A stretch of DNA of 64,000 bases from Streptomyces yatensis (GTDB taxonomy: Bacteria; Actinomycetota; Actinomycetes; Streptomycetales; Streptomycetaceae). The stretch lies in assembly GCF_018069625.1 (NCBI RefSeq), contig NZ_CP072941.1:9982001-10046000 (forward strand), given 5' to 3'. The position numbers and the translations under genes are program-made. Below are positions 11,104 to 18,823 of this stretch, one piece after another. Numbering within the stretch: position 1 is the stretch's first letter; every line of letters starts with the position of its first letter. A model generated the notes under the pieces. That model had not been told where the DNA came from, did no database searches, and saw nothing but the letters and a program-made list of their open reading frames with translations.

Positions 11104-11970
11104 TCACGCGGTGAGCTCCTTGCGGATGCGGTTCAGCATGAAGGCGGAGGACTCCCGGGCCCGTTCCTCCCAGGCGAAGACACAGGCGGTCGCCACGCCG
11201 TCGAAGTTCAGCTCGCGGAGGGTGCCGAAGAAGGTGTCCCAGTCGACTTCGCCCTGGCCGATGTCCAGGTGCTGGTGGATGCGGGCGGGGGTGCCGGGCG
11301 GGTTGAGGATGTAGCGCAGCCCGGAGGAGCCCTTGTGGTCGAAGGAGTCCGCGATGTGCACATGCTGGAGCTTGTCGCCCGCGTAGCGCATCATCGCCGC
11401 GATGTCCGCCGTCGGCTCGGCACCGGAGAGGTGGAAGGTGTGCGGAGCGCAGTAGAGGTAGTTCACCCAGGGCTTGTTGATGGCGCGGACCAGATCGACG
11501 GCGGGGGTGTTCTCCTCGCAGAAGTCGTCCGGGTGGGCCTCGAGGTTGAGGGCGATGCCCTCACGTTCGAAGAGCGGCAGCAGCTCGTCCAACGAGCGCC
11601 AGAAGGCGGCCTCGCTCTCGGCGGCGCGCTCTGGGCGGCCGTTGAACTCCGAGTTCATCAGCGGGCATTCGAGGTCCGCGGTGATCTCGATCATCCGTTT
11701 CCAGTAGCGGACGGCGGCTTGGCGCTCGGACTCGTCGGGTGAGGACCACTTGTACAGCGGCAGCACGGAGGAGAGCTGGACACCATGCGTACGCAGGGCT
11801 CGCTTCAGCGTCGCGACGCGCTCGTCGTCCGCCCGGGGGTGGAGGAAGAACGGCATGAAGTCGTCGCGCGGGGACAACTCGATGTGGCTGTAGCCGAGTT
11901 CGGCGACCGTACGCACCATCTCGTCGAGTGGCAGCGCGCGGAGCATATAGGGGTCGAGTGCGATCTTCAC
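11104..11970 (-). CDS. Sugar phosphate isomerase/epimerase (xylose-isomerase-like TIM barrel)
   Basis: A 288-residue AP-endonuclease-2/xylose isomerase-like TIM barrel. Expected metal-ligand segments are present: INLEAHPDD-type (ALNLEAHPDDF), LYCAPHTFH, LQHVHIADS and the C-terminal barrel strands (VATACVFAWEERAR). It probably interconverts a keto-sugar or inositol derivative. The GTG start overlaps by four bases (GTGA) the stop of an upstream decayed frame, so it was the last gene of an operon with a sugar transporter and a Gfo/Idh dehydrogenase. The LacI gene and its palindromic operator lie upstream and divergent, so it is probably repressed by that LacI protein. Confidence 0.8.
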   Translation of the reverse strand: MKIALDPYMLRALPLDEMVRTVAELGYSHIELSPRDDFMPFFLHPRADDERVATLKRALRTHGVQLSSVLPLYKWSSPDESERQAAVRYWKRMIEITADLECPLMNSEFNGRPERAAESEAAFWRSLDELLPLFEREGIALNLEAHPDDFCEENTPAVDLVRAINKPWVNYLYCAPHTFHLSGAEPTADIAAMMRYAGDKLQHVHIADSFDHKGSSGLRYILNPPGTPARIHQHLDIGQGEVDWDTFFGTLRELNFDGVATACVFAWEERARESSAFMLNRIRKELTA

Positions 11971-12208
11971 GAGGTGGCTCCGTAGAGGACGGGTCGGGGC
12001 TTCATGCCGACGGTGACGACCTGGCCGCCCGACTCCAGGGACTGGACGGCAGCGTCGGTGATGACGGTGGCGGCGTAGCCGAAGAGGAGACCGCCGAAGG
12101 TGGCGACGACCGTGATGATCCGCAGCCGCCGGGAGACCGCTTGCGGGGCGGGGCCCGTGGCGGCAGTGGCTGGTGTGGGGCCTGTGTGGCGTCGTCCCTG
12201 ACGTCCAT
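11967..12208 (-). pseudogene. Deletion scar fusing an MFS sugar transporter start to a Gfo/Idh dehydrogenase end
   Basis: Upstream of the isomerase, one antisense frame reads VSRRLRIITVVATFGGLLFG and Y, the classic N-terminal helix of MFS sugar transporters. It passes without a break into ITDAAVQSLESGGQVVTV plus a short tail, which is the C-terminal end of a Gfo/Idh/MocA dehydrogenase. AGGAGG precedes the ATG at 12206-12208, but that ATG is in a different frame from the transporter segment, so a frameshift is also present. The stop overlaps the isomerase GTG. The simplest reading is a large internal deletion that removed most of a transporter and most of the dehydrogenase. Confidence 0.6.
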
Positions 12209-12262
12209 GGCCGCCTCCTGCCGGTTCGAGGGGAGCGGGGAAAAGGTGACTAGCGCGCTCTA

Positions 12263-12276
12263 CTAGAGCGCTCTAG
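12263..12276. promoter_or_regulatory. Perfect 14-bp palindrome, likely LacI operator
   Basis: CTAGAGCGCTCTAG is an exact palindrome with the central CG of LacI/GalR-family sites. It lies between the divergent sugar operon scar and the LacI-type gene, about 100 bp upstream of the latter. A related half-site (GCGCGCTCTAC) lies just to the left. Confidence 0.65.
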
Positions 12277-12375
12277 GCGAGTACGATGACCCCTGTCCGA
12301 ATGTCATGTCAATAACTGGTTGCCGGGGGTTTCACGACTGCCCGTAAGGTGGGCGGCATCGGAGGGTGGTCACAG

Positions 12376-13419
12376 GTGGATGGATCGGGCAAGCAGCGGC
12401 CCACCATGGCGGACGTCGCGGAGCGGGCGGGCGTATCCCGGGCACTCGTCTCGATCGTCTTCCGCGATCAGCCGGGTGCGAGCCCCCTCACCCGCGACCG
12501 GGTGCTGCGCGTCGCCGACGAGATCGGCTACCGGCCCGACAGCGCGGCCCGCCTCCTGGCCCGTGGCCGCAGCCGCACGCTCGGCGTGATGTTCACCGTT
12601 CACCAGCCGTTCCACGCCGACCTCGTCGAGGGCATCTACCCCGAGGCCGAGCGGCTCGGCTACGACGTCCTGCTCTCCGCGACCGCTCAGGGGCGGGGTG
12701 AGACCAAGGCCGTCGAGGCGCTGCTCGGCCACCGCTGCGAGGCGGTGATCCTCCTCGGCCCCGACGCGCAGCCCGCGGACATCGACGCGCTGGGACACCG
12801 CACGGTCACCGTCTCCGTCGGCCGCCGGGTGCCCCACGCCCGCGTCGACAGCGTGCACACGGCCGAGGGCAAGGGCGTACGGCAGGCCATGGAGCACCTC
12901 GTCGAACTGGGCCACCGCCGGATCGTGCACATCGACGGCGCCCGCGGACCGGGTTCGGCCGAGCGCCGCCGCGCCTACCGTGCGGCGATGCGCCGCCATG
13001 GCCTGGAGCCGGAACTGCGGGTGATCCCCGGCGACCACACCGAGCAGTCGGGCATCGAGACGGGACGACTGCTGCTGGACGAGCGCGACGGCGGCCGGCC
13101 CCTGCCGACCGCGGTCCTCGCGGGCAACGACCGTTGCGCGATGGGGCTGTTGATGACCTTGACCCGGGCGGGCGTCGACGTCCCGCGCGATCTGTCCGTC
13201 GTGGGCTACGACGACAGCCATCTCTCCCATCTGATGCCGATCGGCCTGACCACGGTCCGTCAGGACGCGGTGCTCATCGCCGAGTACGCGGTGCGGTTCG
13301 CGGTGGAGCGGCTGGAGGGCGCGGCGCCGGAGCCGCGGGAGGCGGTGCTGGACCCGAAGCTGACGGTACGGGGCACCAGCGGACCGCCCCCGGAGAGCGT
13401 CGGCGCGGGAGACCGGTAG
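12376..13419 (+). CDS. LacI-family transcriptional regulator
   Basis: About 347 residues. The N-terminal helix-turn-helix is PTMADVAERAGVSRALVSIV (about residues 9-28) followed by the hinge helix region GYRPDSAARLLARGRSRTLGV. A periplasmic-binding-protein-like effector domain follows, with family motifs VDSVHTAEGKGVRQAMEHL, LGHRRIVHIDG, TAVLAGNDRCAMG and VVGYDDSHLSHL. GGAGGG nine bases before the GTG at 12376 fixes the start. It should repress the neighbouring sugar genes and itself through the palindrome at 12263-12276, with a sugar as inducer. Most of its target operon has been deleted, so it may now control only the isomerase. Confidence 0.88.
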   Translation: MDGSGKQRPTMADVAERAGVSRALVSIVFRDQPGASPLTRDRVLRVADEIGYRPDSAARLLARGRSRTLGVMFTVHQPFHADLVEGIYPEAERLGYDVLLSATAQGRGETKAVEALLGHRCEAVILLGPDAQPADIDALGHRTVTVSVGRRVPHARVDSVHTAEGKGVRQAMEHLVELGHRRIVHIDGARGPGSAERRRAYRAAMRRHGLEPELRVIPGDHTEQSGIETGRLLLDERDGGRPLPTAVLAGNDRCAMGLLMTLTRAGVDVPRDLSVVGYDDSHLSHLMPIGLTTVRQDAVLIAEYAVRFAVERLEGAAPEPREAVLDPKLTVRGTSGPPPESVGAGDR

Positions 13420-13511
13420 GTACTGGAGTCACGGCGGGTCGCGGTGATCCACGGCGGCCCTGGGTCAAAGGGCCCGTCATCGCCGCGTAGTGGCGGGCGC
13501 TCCAGGGGTCT

Positions 13512-13799
13512 TCAGAGCTTTTCGAAGGGGTCGTGTGCGGCGAGCAGCTTGTCCACCCGCGCCTGGTCGACCCGGCTGACGATCTGCCCCGCCTCCTGTC
13601 GGTCCCGGATCACCTTGGCCAGGGTGAAGGCGGACGTCACCAGGTAGAGCACGGAGATGGCCAGGAAACCGCGCACCCAGGCGTCGGCGCTCAACTGGAA
13701 GATGCCGATGGCGGTGGCGGCCATGGCGACGGCGAAGGAGGCGATCGCCTGACCGTAGAACGCGGCCGTGCTCTGCTGCTTGACCGGTGTCTCACTCAT
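13512..13799 (-). CDS. YiaA/YiaB-type two-helix inner membrane protein
   Basis: A 95-residue protein with the YiaAB two-helix domain: FYGQAIASFAVAMAATAIGI and WVRGFLAISVLYLVTSAFTL form two membrane helices separated by a short loop, followed by a charged cytoplasmic tail (KVIRDRQEAGQIVSRVDQAR). The start is taken at MSETPVK, which matches the family; an upstream in-frame ATG would add twelve proline-rich residues. Function is unknown. Confidence 0.7.
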   Translation of the reverse strand: MSETPVKQQSTAAFYGQAIASFAVAMAATAIGIFQLSADAWVRGFLAISVLYLVTSAFTLAKVIRDRQEAGQIVSRVDQARVDKLLAAHDPFEKL

Positions 13800-14160
13800 G
13801 CGGACAAGAATCGGCGGATGCGGTGGTCCCCGCATCCGTCCACATACTCAGAAGGTACTCAGAAATCGGGCGCCGTCGTCCGCCTGCCGGGGTCGGGCCG
13901 CGGGCCGCGTGCTCGTGTTGCCATCGTTCACCGCGCCGCTCCTTCCGCCCCGGGGTTGTCAAGCGGAACCTCGTTCCGTATCGTTTCCGGAGCGACGTTC
14001 CGTTTGCTCCTCTTGTCGGAGCACGGACCCGGCGACCACGCCACGCATGGCCACCACACCTCCGCGTCCTTCCGGAAGTTGGCCGCCAGAACCTGTTCCG
14101 CTTGAACCTCGGCAGCGCGCTCCAGGTGCCGCTGCCGGTGCCGAAAGGACCGACGGCTCC
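13800..14160. other. Intergenic region upstream of the F420-type oxidoreductase gene
   Basis: About 360 bp without a supportable gene. It holds a 15-bp inverted repeat at 13964-13978 and two further GTTCCG-containing half-sites (near 13995 and 14093). GAAAGGAC is the ribosome site just before the next gene. No conserved coding signal was seen on either strand. Confidence 0.6.
13964..13978. promoter_or_regulatory. Inverted repeat, possible regulator binding site
   Basis: CGGAAC-CTC-GTTCCG is a perfect inverted repeat with six-base arms. The GTTCCG half is repeated twice downstream, once in AGAACCTGTTCCG, which preserves most of the dyad. No cognate regulator gene is adjacent, so the binding protein is unknown. 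Confidence 0.4.
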
Positions 14161-15036
14161 ATGTCACACACACCCCCGCCCCGTTTCGGGATCATGACCG
14201 CCCCCATGCAGGTCGACTACCACGACATCCTGCGCGTCTGGCGCGAGGCGGACGCGATCCCGGAGATCGAGCACGCATGGCTGTTCGACCACCTCATGCC
14301 GATCGGCGGCGACCCGGACGGGCCGGCCTACGAAGGCTGGACGCTGCTCTCGGCCCTCGCCGCCCACACCCGCCGACTCCGGCTCGGCCTGCTGGTGACC
14401 AGCAACCGGTTCCGGCCGCCCGCGATGCTGGCCAAGATCGCCACGACCGTCGACATCGTCTCCGACGGTCGCCTCGACTTCGGCATCGGCGTGGGCTCAC
14501 GACCCGGCCACCCCCTGGCCCGGCGTGAGTACGCGGCACACGGCCTGCCCTTCCACGACTCGGCGCACGCCGTGGGCAGCCTCGCCGAAGCCTGCACGGT
14601 GATCCGACGGCTATGGACCGAGGAGAAGCCGTTCGACTTCCACGGCGCCCATCACCAGCTCACCGGTGCGTTCGGCAACCCCAAGCCCGTCCAGCGCCCC
14701 CACCCTCCGATCGTCATCGGCGGACGCTCGTCCGCGACGCTGCGCGTGGTGGCCGAGCATGCGGACGTGTGGAACATGCCCGGCGGCGAGATCGGCGACG
14801 CCGTCAGCCGCAGCGCACTGCTGGACCGCTACTGCGCCGAGATCGGCCGCGACCCCGCCGAGATCACCCGCTCGATCGTCCTGTCCGTCTCCTACGACCA
14901 GCCCGGGGCCACCCGGGCCGCGATCGCGGAGGCGATCGACGCGGGCTTCCGGCACATCATCCTCGGCCTGGCGGCGCCCTACCCCGCCGATGTCGCACGG
15001 TGGGTCACCGACGAGCTCATCGGTGCGTCGGCCTAG
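14161..15036 (+). CDS. LLM class F420-dependent oxidoreductase
   Basis: A 291-residue bacterial-luciferase-like TIM barrel. Motifs: FGIMTAPMQVDYHDILRVWREAD at the N-terminus, LFDHLMP, TRRLRLGLLVTSNRFR (the strand and cis-peptide region), IATTVDIVSDGRLDFGIGVGS (the LLM hallmark) and HPPIVIGGRS. Members use reduced coenzyme F420, or less often FMN, for hydride transfer or oxygenation. The physiological substrate is not evident. The ATG at 14161 follows AAAGGA by eleven bases. It converges closely on the next gene. Confidence 0.85.
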   Translation: MSHTPPPRFGIMTAPMQVDYHDILRVWREADAIPEIEHAWLFDHLMPIGGDPDGPAYEGWTLLSALAAHTRRLRLGLLVTSNRFRPPAMLAKIATTVDIVSDGRLDFGIGVGSRPGHPLARREYAAHGLPFHDSAHAVGSLAEACTVIRRLWTEEKPFDFHGAHHQLTGAFGNPKPVQRPHPPIVIGGRSSATLRVVAEHADVWNMPGGEIGDAVSRSALLDRYCAEIGRDPAEITRSIVLSVSYDQPGATRAAIAEAIDAGFRHIILGLAAPYPADVARWVTDELIGASA

Positions 15037-15042
15037 CGGCTC

Positions 15043-15702
15043 TCAACCGGCATCGGTCCGAACCCGGGTGAGCGCGGCGACCGCCTCCCGTGGGTCGTCC
15101 GCGTGAAACCGGAGCGTCCGGGCGAGGCCCTCCGCGCCCAGCGGTCGTACGAACTTCACCGGTTCCGTCAGCTCCACCGTCACCGTGGTCTGGCTGCCCA
15201 CCGCGAGGTCGAGCACCCCGTCGGCGCTCACCCGCACCAGCCGCCCGTCGGGGTAGCGCCGGTCGACCCGGGCGGCGGCGATGGCGGCGGCCGGGACCCG
15301 CAGGTCGAACAGTGCGCCGTACCGTACGCGCAGCGAGCCATCGGGCCCCACGACATGCGGCCGGACCACGCAGGCCGCGTGCAGGGCGAGGATCAGCACC
15401 ACCCCGTACACATCGATGACGAGCAGGACCGCGTGCACGGCCGGCCAGGGGATCACCATCGCCAGCGCCACCGTCTCGACGACCGAGACGAAGACCATCC
15501 CGTACATCATGGCCGTCTGGGGTCCGGTGTAGGCGACGGCCAGCGCCCCCTCGGGGATCCGGTGGCGGCGGCGCAGCACCCACAGGGCGAGGCTGTGCAG
15601 GGACCGGACCTCGTGTGCGAGGAGCCGGTACACGACCACCGGGAGCAGGCTGCGCAGCGCACCCCTCACCCACGCCGCCGCCCGTGCGATCGGCGAACTC
15701 AT
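15043..15702 (-). CDS. Hypothetical membrane protein paired with a MerR regulator
   Basis: A 219-residue protein not recognised as a named family. It has an amphipathic N-terminus, two strong transmembrane helices (TAMMYGMVFVSVVETVALAM and AVHAVLLVIDVYGVVLILAL) and a soluble C-terminal half of alternating strands (SLRVRYGALFDLRVP, LVRVSADGVLDLAVGSQTTV, EPVKFVRPL), possibly a PH-like beta domain. Its ATG overlaps the stop of the upstream MerR gene by four bases, so the two are translationally coupled and the membrane protein is probably the regulator's main target or partner. Confidence 0.6.
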   Translation of the reverse strand: MSSPIARAAAWVRGALRSLLPVVVYRLLAHEVRSLHSLALWVLRRRHRIPEGALAVAYTGPQTAMMYGMVFVSVVETVALAMVIPWPAVHAVLLVIDVYGVVLILALHAACVVRPHVVGPDGSLRVRYGALFDLRVPAAAIAAARVDRRYPDGRLVRVSADGVLDLAVGSQTTVTVELTEPVKFVRPLGAEGLARTLRFHADDPREAVAALTRVRTDAG

Positions 15703-16442
15703 GACGCCCTCCTGTCGCGCAATTGCGCGGTCAGCTTCTCCATGACCCGGCGCACCACCGCGGCCTGGGCGGGTGAGTAGTCGGCGAGAAGCGCCTGCTC
15801 GAAGCCGGTCGCCGTGGGGCCGCCGTCCGGGATGGCCCCCAGGAGCTCGTCCGGTACGGCGGCGACGAGGTCGTCGGCCAGTGCCGCGATCCGCGGATCG
15901 TCCTCGTCGGCCCCGTCCAGCTCGTCCAGCCGCTCGTACAGGGGGAGTATGGCGGGGTCCTCGGCCAGCGGCCGCAGCGCCGCGTACACCGCGTCCCCGC
16001 CGACGATCCCGTCCATCAGGATCAGGTGCTCGCGGTCCTTGGCGGCGGCCGGCGAGGTAGTGGCGGGCGCGACCTTCAGGAGCTCCATGAGCGCTGGGGA
16101 CAGTGGCGCGTCCGGCGTGATCGGCTCCTCCAGAAGGGCCTTGAGGACCTTGCGGCGCTGCTGGATCTCGTGTTCCTGGCGCGCGAGGTCGGCGTCCAAC
16201 TCGCCGAGCACTTCGGTGAGTTCGCGCCCGGCGTCGTCCGCGAGGACGTCCCGCACCTCGTCCAGCGCGAGCCCGAGCTCGGTCAGCCGCCGGATCCTGG
16301 CCAGCAGGATGGCGTCCCTGAGGCTGTAGACACGGTAACCATTGGCCCGCCGCTGGGGCTCGGGCAGCAGGCCGATGTGGTGGTAATGCCGCACGGTCCG
16401 GGAGGTGACTCCGACCAGCGCGGCGATCTCTCCGATGCGCAT
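15699..16442 (-). CDS. MerR-family transcriptional regulator
   Basis: 247 residues. The start MRIGEIAALVGVTSRTVRHY with HIGLLPEPQRRANGYRVYSL is the canonical MerR winged helix. The dimerisation helix (LGELDADLARQEHEIQQRRKVLKALL) follows, then a longer alpha-helical effector region (about 115-247) with a TipAS-like or multidrug-binding appearance. No Cys pair is present at the metal-binding position, so it is unlikely to be a metal or redox sensor. The upstream promoter has the 19-bp spacer that MerR proteins untwist, and the transcript looks leaderless. It is co-transcribed with the downstream membrane protein. Confidence 0.85.
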   Translation of the reverse strand: MRIGEIAALVGVTSRTVRHYHHIGLLPEPQRRANGYRVYSLRDAILLARIRRLTELGLALDEVRDVLADDAGRELTEVLGELDADLARQEHEIQQRRKVLKALLEEPITPDAPLSPALMELLKVAPATTSPAAAKDREHLILMDGIVGGDAVYAALRPLAEDPAILPLYERLDELDGADEDDPRIAALADDLVAAVPDELLGAIPDGGPTATGFEQALLADYSPAQAAVVRRVMEKLTAQLRDRRAS

Positions 16443-16448
16443 GGTGCC

Positions 16449-16479
16449 AGTAGAAACCCTGCCGCTACGACAAGGTCAA
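16449..16479 (-). promoter_or_regulatory. MerR-type promoter with 19-bp spacer, leaderless transcript
   Basis: On the minus strand TTGACC (-35, 16474-16479) is separated by exactly 19 bp from TCTACT (-10, 16449-16454). The spacer holds the dyad ACCTTG-N9-CAGGGT with one mismatch. Only six bases separate the -10 from the ATG of the merR gene, so transcription should begin at or next to the start codon. Confidence 0.6.
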
Positions 16480-16714
16480 GCGCGGCCGTGACCGGCTCGG
16501 GCTCCGCCCGGCGGGCCCTCGACGAACACGATCCCCCGGTGCGGGGTGGCGTCCCATGGGCGCGCTCGCGCGGTGGGGCGGGGCGGGGGCGCGGCTCTCG
16601 TCCGGCCGTCCGGGGACGACCCGTGTAGGGGGCAACGGCACGGTAGCGTAAGGAGGCCGAAATACGGTCAGGTGCGGTGAGAGCGCGCATTCGGGGAAAC
16701 AGTGAGGGAGCCCT

Positions 16715-17725
16715 ATGCGGGACGAAATCTGCCCCGAGTCCATACTTCAGGTCGGGCTCGGCTTCATGGCGTCGAAGGCACTGCTCACCGCGGTGGAACT
16801 GGATCTGTTCTCCCGGCTCGCGGAGGGCCCCCGCACGGGCGGTGACCTGGCCGAGGCGCTCGGGCTGCATCCGCGCGGCGCCGCCGACTTCCTCGACGCG
16901 CTGGTCGCCCTCGGATTCCTGGAGAGATCCGGCGGCGTGTACCGCAACAGCCCGTCCGCCGACGCCTTTCTCGACCGAAAGAAGGCCACCTACATCGGCG
17001 GCCTCCTGGAGATGGCCAACAGCCGGCTGTATCCCTTCTGGGGGTCGCTCACCGAGGCGCTGAGAACCGGCGAACCGCAGAACGAGCACAAGCACGGCGG
17101 CGATGTATTCGACGCCATCTACCGTGACCAGGAGGGCCTCGAGGGATTCCTGCACGGAATGACCGGGCTCAGCATGGGCAAGGCGCTGGTGATAGCCGAG
17201 CGGTTCCCCTGGGCCGACTACCGCACGGTGCTGGACGTCGGGGGAGCGGTGGGCTGCCTTCCGGTGGCGGTGGCCCAGCGTCACCCGCATATGAGCGGCG
17301 GTGTTTTCGAGCTGCCCCGGGTGCGGCCCGTCTTCGAGCGGTACGTGGCGTCCTTCGGGCTGGAGAACCGGCTCGCCTTCCACGCGGGCGACTTCTTCAC
17401 CGACGACCTGCCCGGCGCCGATGTCATCGTGCTGGGCCAGATCCTGCACGGGTGGGGGCTGGAGGAGAAGCGGCTGCTGCTGAAGAAGGCGTACGACGCG
17501 CTGCCCGACGGGGGAGCGGTCCTCGTCTACGACGCCATCATCGACGACGACCGCAAGGAGAACGCCTTCGGCCTGCTGGCCAGCCTGAATATGCTCATCG
17601 AGACTCGGTCCGGCTTCGAGTACACGGCCGCCGACGGCCGCGCCTGGATGACGGAGGCGGGATTCCGCGGCAGCCGGATCGAACCGCTGACGGACGGCTA
17701 CTCCATGCTGGTGGGCATCAAATAA
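16715..17725 (+). CDS. O-methyltransferase (acetylserotonin/TcmN-type dimeric family)
   Basis: 336 residues with the two-domain layout of small-molecule O-methyltransferases. An N-terminal winged-helix dimerisation domain (ALLTAVELDLFSRLAEGPRTGGDLAEALGL) is followed by the Rossmann SAM domain with TVLDVGGAVGCLPVAVAQRHPHMSG split by the usual glycine loop, then DLPGADVIVLGQILHGWGLEEK, where the catalytic His is in the LHGW position, and ALLPGG-type DALPDGGAVLVYD. The acceptor is probably a phenolic or polyketide-like hydroxyl. GAGGGAG precedes the ATG. It is a stand-alone gene divergent from merR. Confidence 0.82.
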   Translation: MRDEICPESILQVGLGFMASKALLTAVELDLFSRLAEGPRTGGDLAEALGLHPRGAADFLDALVALGFLERSGGVYRNSPSADAFLDRKKATYIGGLLEMANSRLYPFWGSLTEALRTGEPQNEHKHGGDVFDAIYRDQEGLEGFLHGMTGLSMGKALVIAERFPWADYRTVLDVGGAVGCLPVAVAQRHPHMSGGVFELPRVRPVFERYVASFGLENRLAFHAGDFFTDDLPGADVIVLGQILHGWGLEEKRLLLKKAYDALPDGGAVLVYDAIIDDDRKENAFGLLASLNMLIETRSGFEYTAADGRAWMTEAGFRGSRIEPLTDGYSMLVGIK

Positions 17726-17737
17726 CGGTCACACGCC

Positions 17738-17789
17738 CGCCCGGCCGGTAGCCATCACGCATCCGCCCGGCCCATAGCCATCACGTATT
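17738..17789. repeat. Two tandem 26-bp imperfect repeats
   Basis: Copies at 17738-17763 and 17764-17789 share 22 of 26 bases, with a common core TAGCCATCACG. A third CGCCCGG start follows. They lie between two convergent methyltransferase genes, immediately before a hairpin. Confidence 0.75.
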
Positions 17790-17796
17790 CGCCCCG

Positions 17797-17824
17797 CCCG
17801 GCGCCGGAACCACGCGGCGCCGGG
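17797..17824. terminator. Bidirectional hairpin between convergent methyltransferase genes
   Basis: CCCGGCGCC and GGCGCCGGG form a perfect 9-bp GC stem with a 10-nt loop, placed between a plus-strand stop (17725) and a minus-strand stop (17845). No T-tract is present, as is usual in Streptomyces. Confidence 0.6.
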
Positions 17825-17844
17825 CAAGGGCTCCCGCGGGGCCG

Positions 17845-18663
17845 CTAGAAGCGGTACCGCAGGATCCGGCCCACATCCCGGAAGCCGGGCAGATGGGCCA
17901 TCACCCGCATGCTCATCCGGCCCGAGGTGGGCATCTTCTCCACCCCCGGCATGTCCACGCTGCGCACCGCGTCCAGGCAGGTCAGCCCCGGGTGCCAGGT
18001 CTCGACCTCATGGGGGTCGTCCAGACCCCAGTGGAGTGTGGCGCCCGCGTTGCGCACCGCGGGGACCATCTTCTGGAGCCGGATGCCCAGTGGTCCGTAG
18101 ACGTCGAAGAGCAGCTGGCCGCTGGGGAACCGCTCGGTGATCCGCTGGATCAGCCGCTTGCCGTCCTCCTTGCGCAGATACATCGTCAGCCCCTCGGCGA
18201 CGACCACGGTGGGCCGGTCGTCGGGGACTTCGCGCAGCCACGCCTCATCGGTCACCGAGGCGCCGACCATTTCGTAGTTGCCCGACGGCTCGGGGAGCAG
18301 CCTCCGGCGCAGATCGATCACCTCGGGGTAGTCGATGTCGAGCCAGCGCACCGACGAGGGCGGGTCGAGGCGCTGCACCCGGGTGTCGAGACCGCAGGCG
18401 AGATGGAGCACGGTCGCCTTCTGATGCTCGGCCAGGAACTCCATGGCCCAGTCGTCGAGCTGTTTCGCCCTCAGGGCGATGCCGACCGCCGTCGTGTCCG
18501 TCATCCCCGTTTTGCTGAAGTCGTAGGCCACACGCTCCACCGCCTCGCGGGCCGCGTGGTCGTGCAGGATGGAGTCCGGTGAACGGCTGTCGACCGCCCT
18601 GCCGTACAGCGTGGCGAGCAAGGTCTCCTGAGCGCCGCTGAGAGTGATCTTTTCGCGATCCAT
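17845..18663 (-). CDS. Leucine carboxyl methyltransferase/TcmP-like SAM methyltransferase
   Basis: 272 residues of the PPM/LCM methyltransferase family, usually small-molecule carboxyl or hydroxyl methylators in actinomycetes. Motifs in order: LLATLYGRAVDSRSPDSILHD, TVLHLACGLDTRVQRLDPP (the SAM loop with the family-specific LxxGLDTR), VRWLDIDYPEVIDLRRRLLP, VVVAEGLTMYLRKEDGKRLI and LLFDVYGPLGI. GAGGAA sets the ATG at 18663; the longer frame upstream is not preferred. The substrate is unknown. Confidence 0.82.
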   Translation of the reverse strand: MDREKITLSGAQETLLATLYGRAVDSRSPDSILHDHAAREAVERVAYDFSKTGMTDTTAVGIALRAKQLDDWAMEFLAEHQKATVLHLACGLDTRVQRLDPPSSVRWLDIDYPEVIDLRRRLLPEPSGNYEMVGASVTDEAWLREVPDDRPTVVVAEGLTMYLRKEDGKRLIQRITERFPSGQLLFDVYGPLGIRLQKMVPAVRNAGATLHWGLDDPHEVETWHPGLTCLDAVRSVDMPGVEKMPTSGRMSMRVMAHLPGFRDVGRILRYRF

Positions 18664-18823
18664 GGTTCCTCGTCGATGTGGGGGTACCGGACGGAACATT
18701 CCGCATGGTTGCGTACGGAACGGACAGAACCCGTGTCCGTACGGTCCCACGTTCCCCCGGGCGAAAGCGACCGGCCCCTGGGCCATTCGAGTTCATTCGG
18801 CCAACATCACGGGGGGCCGGGCG

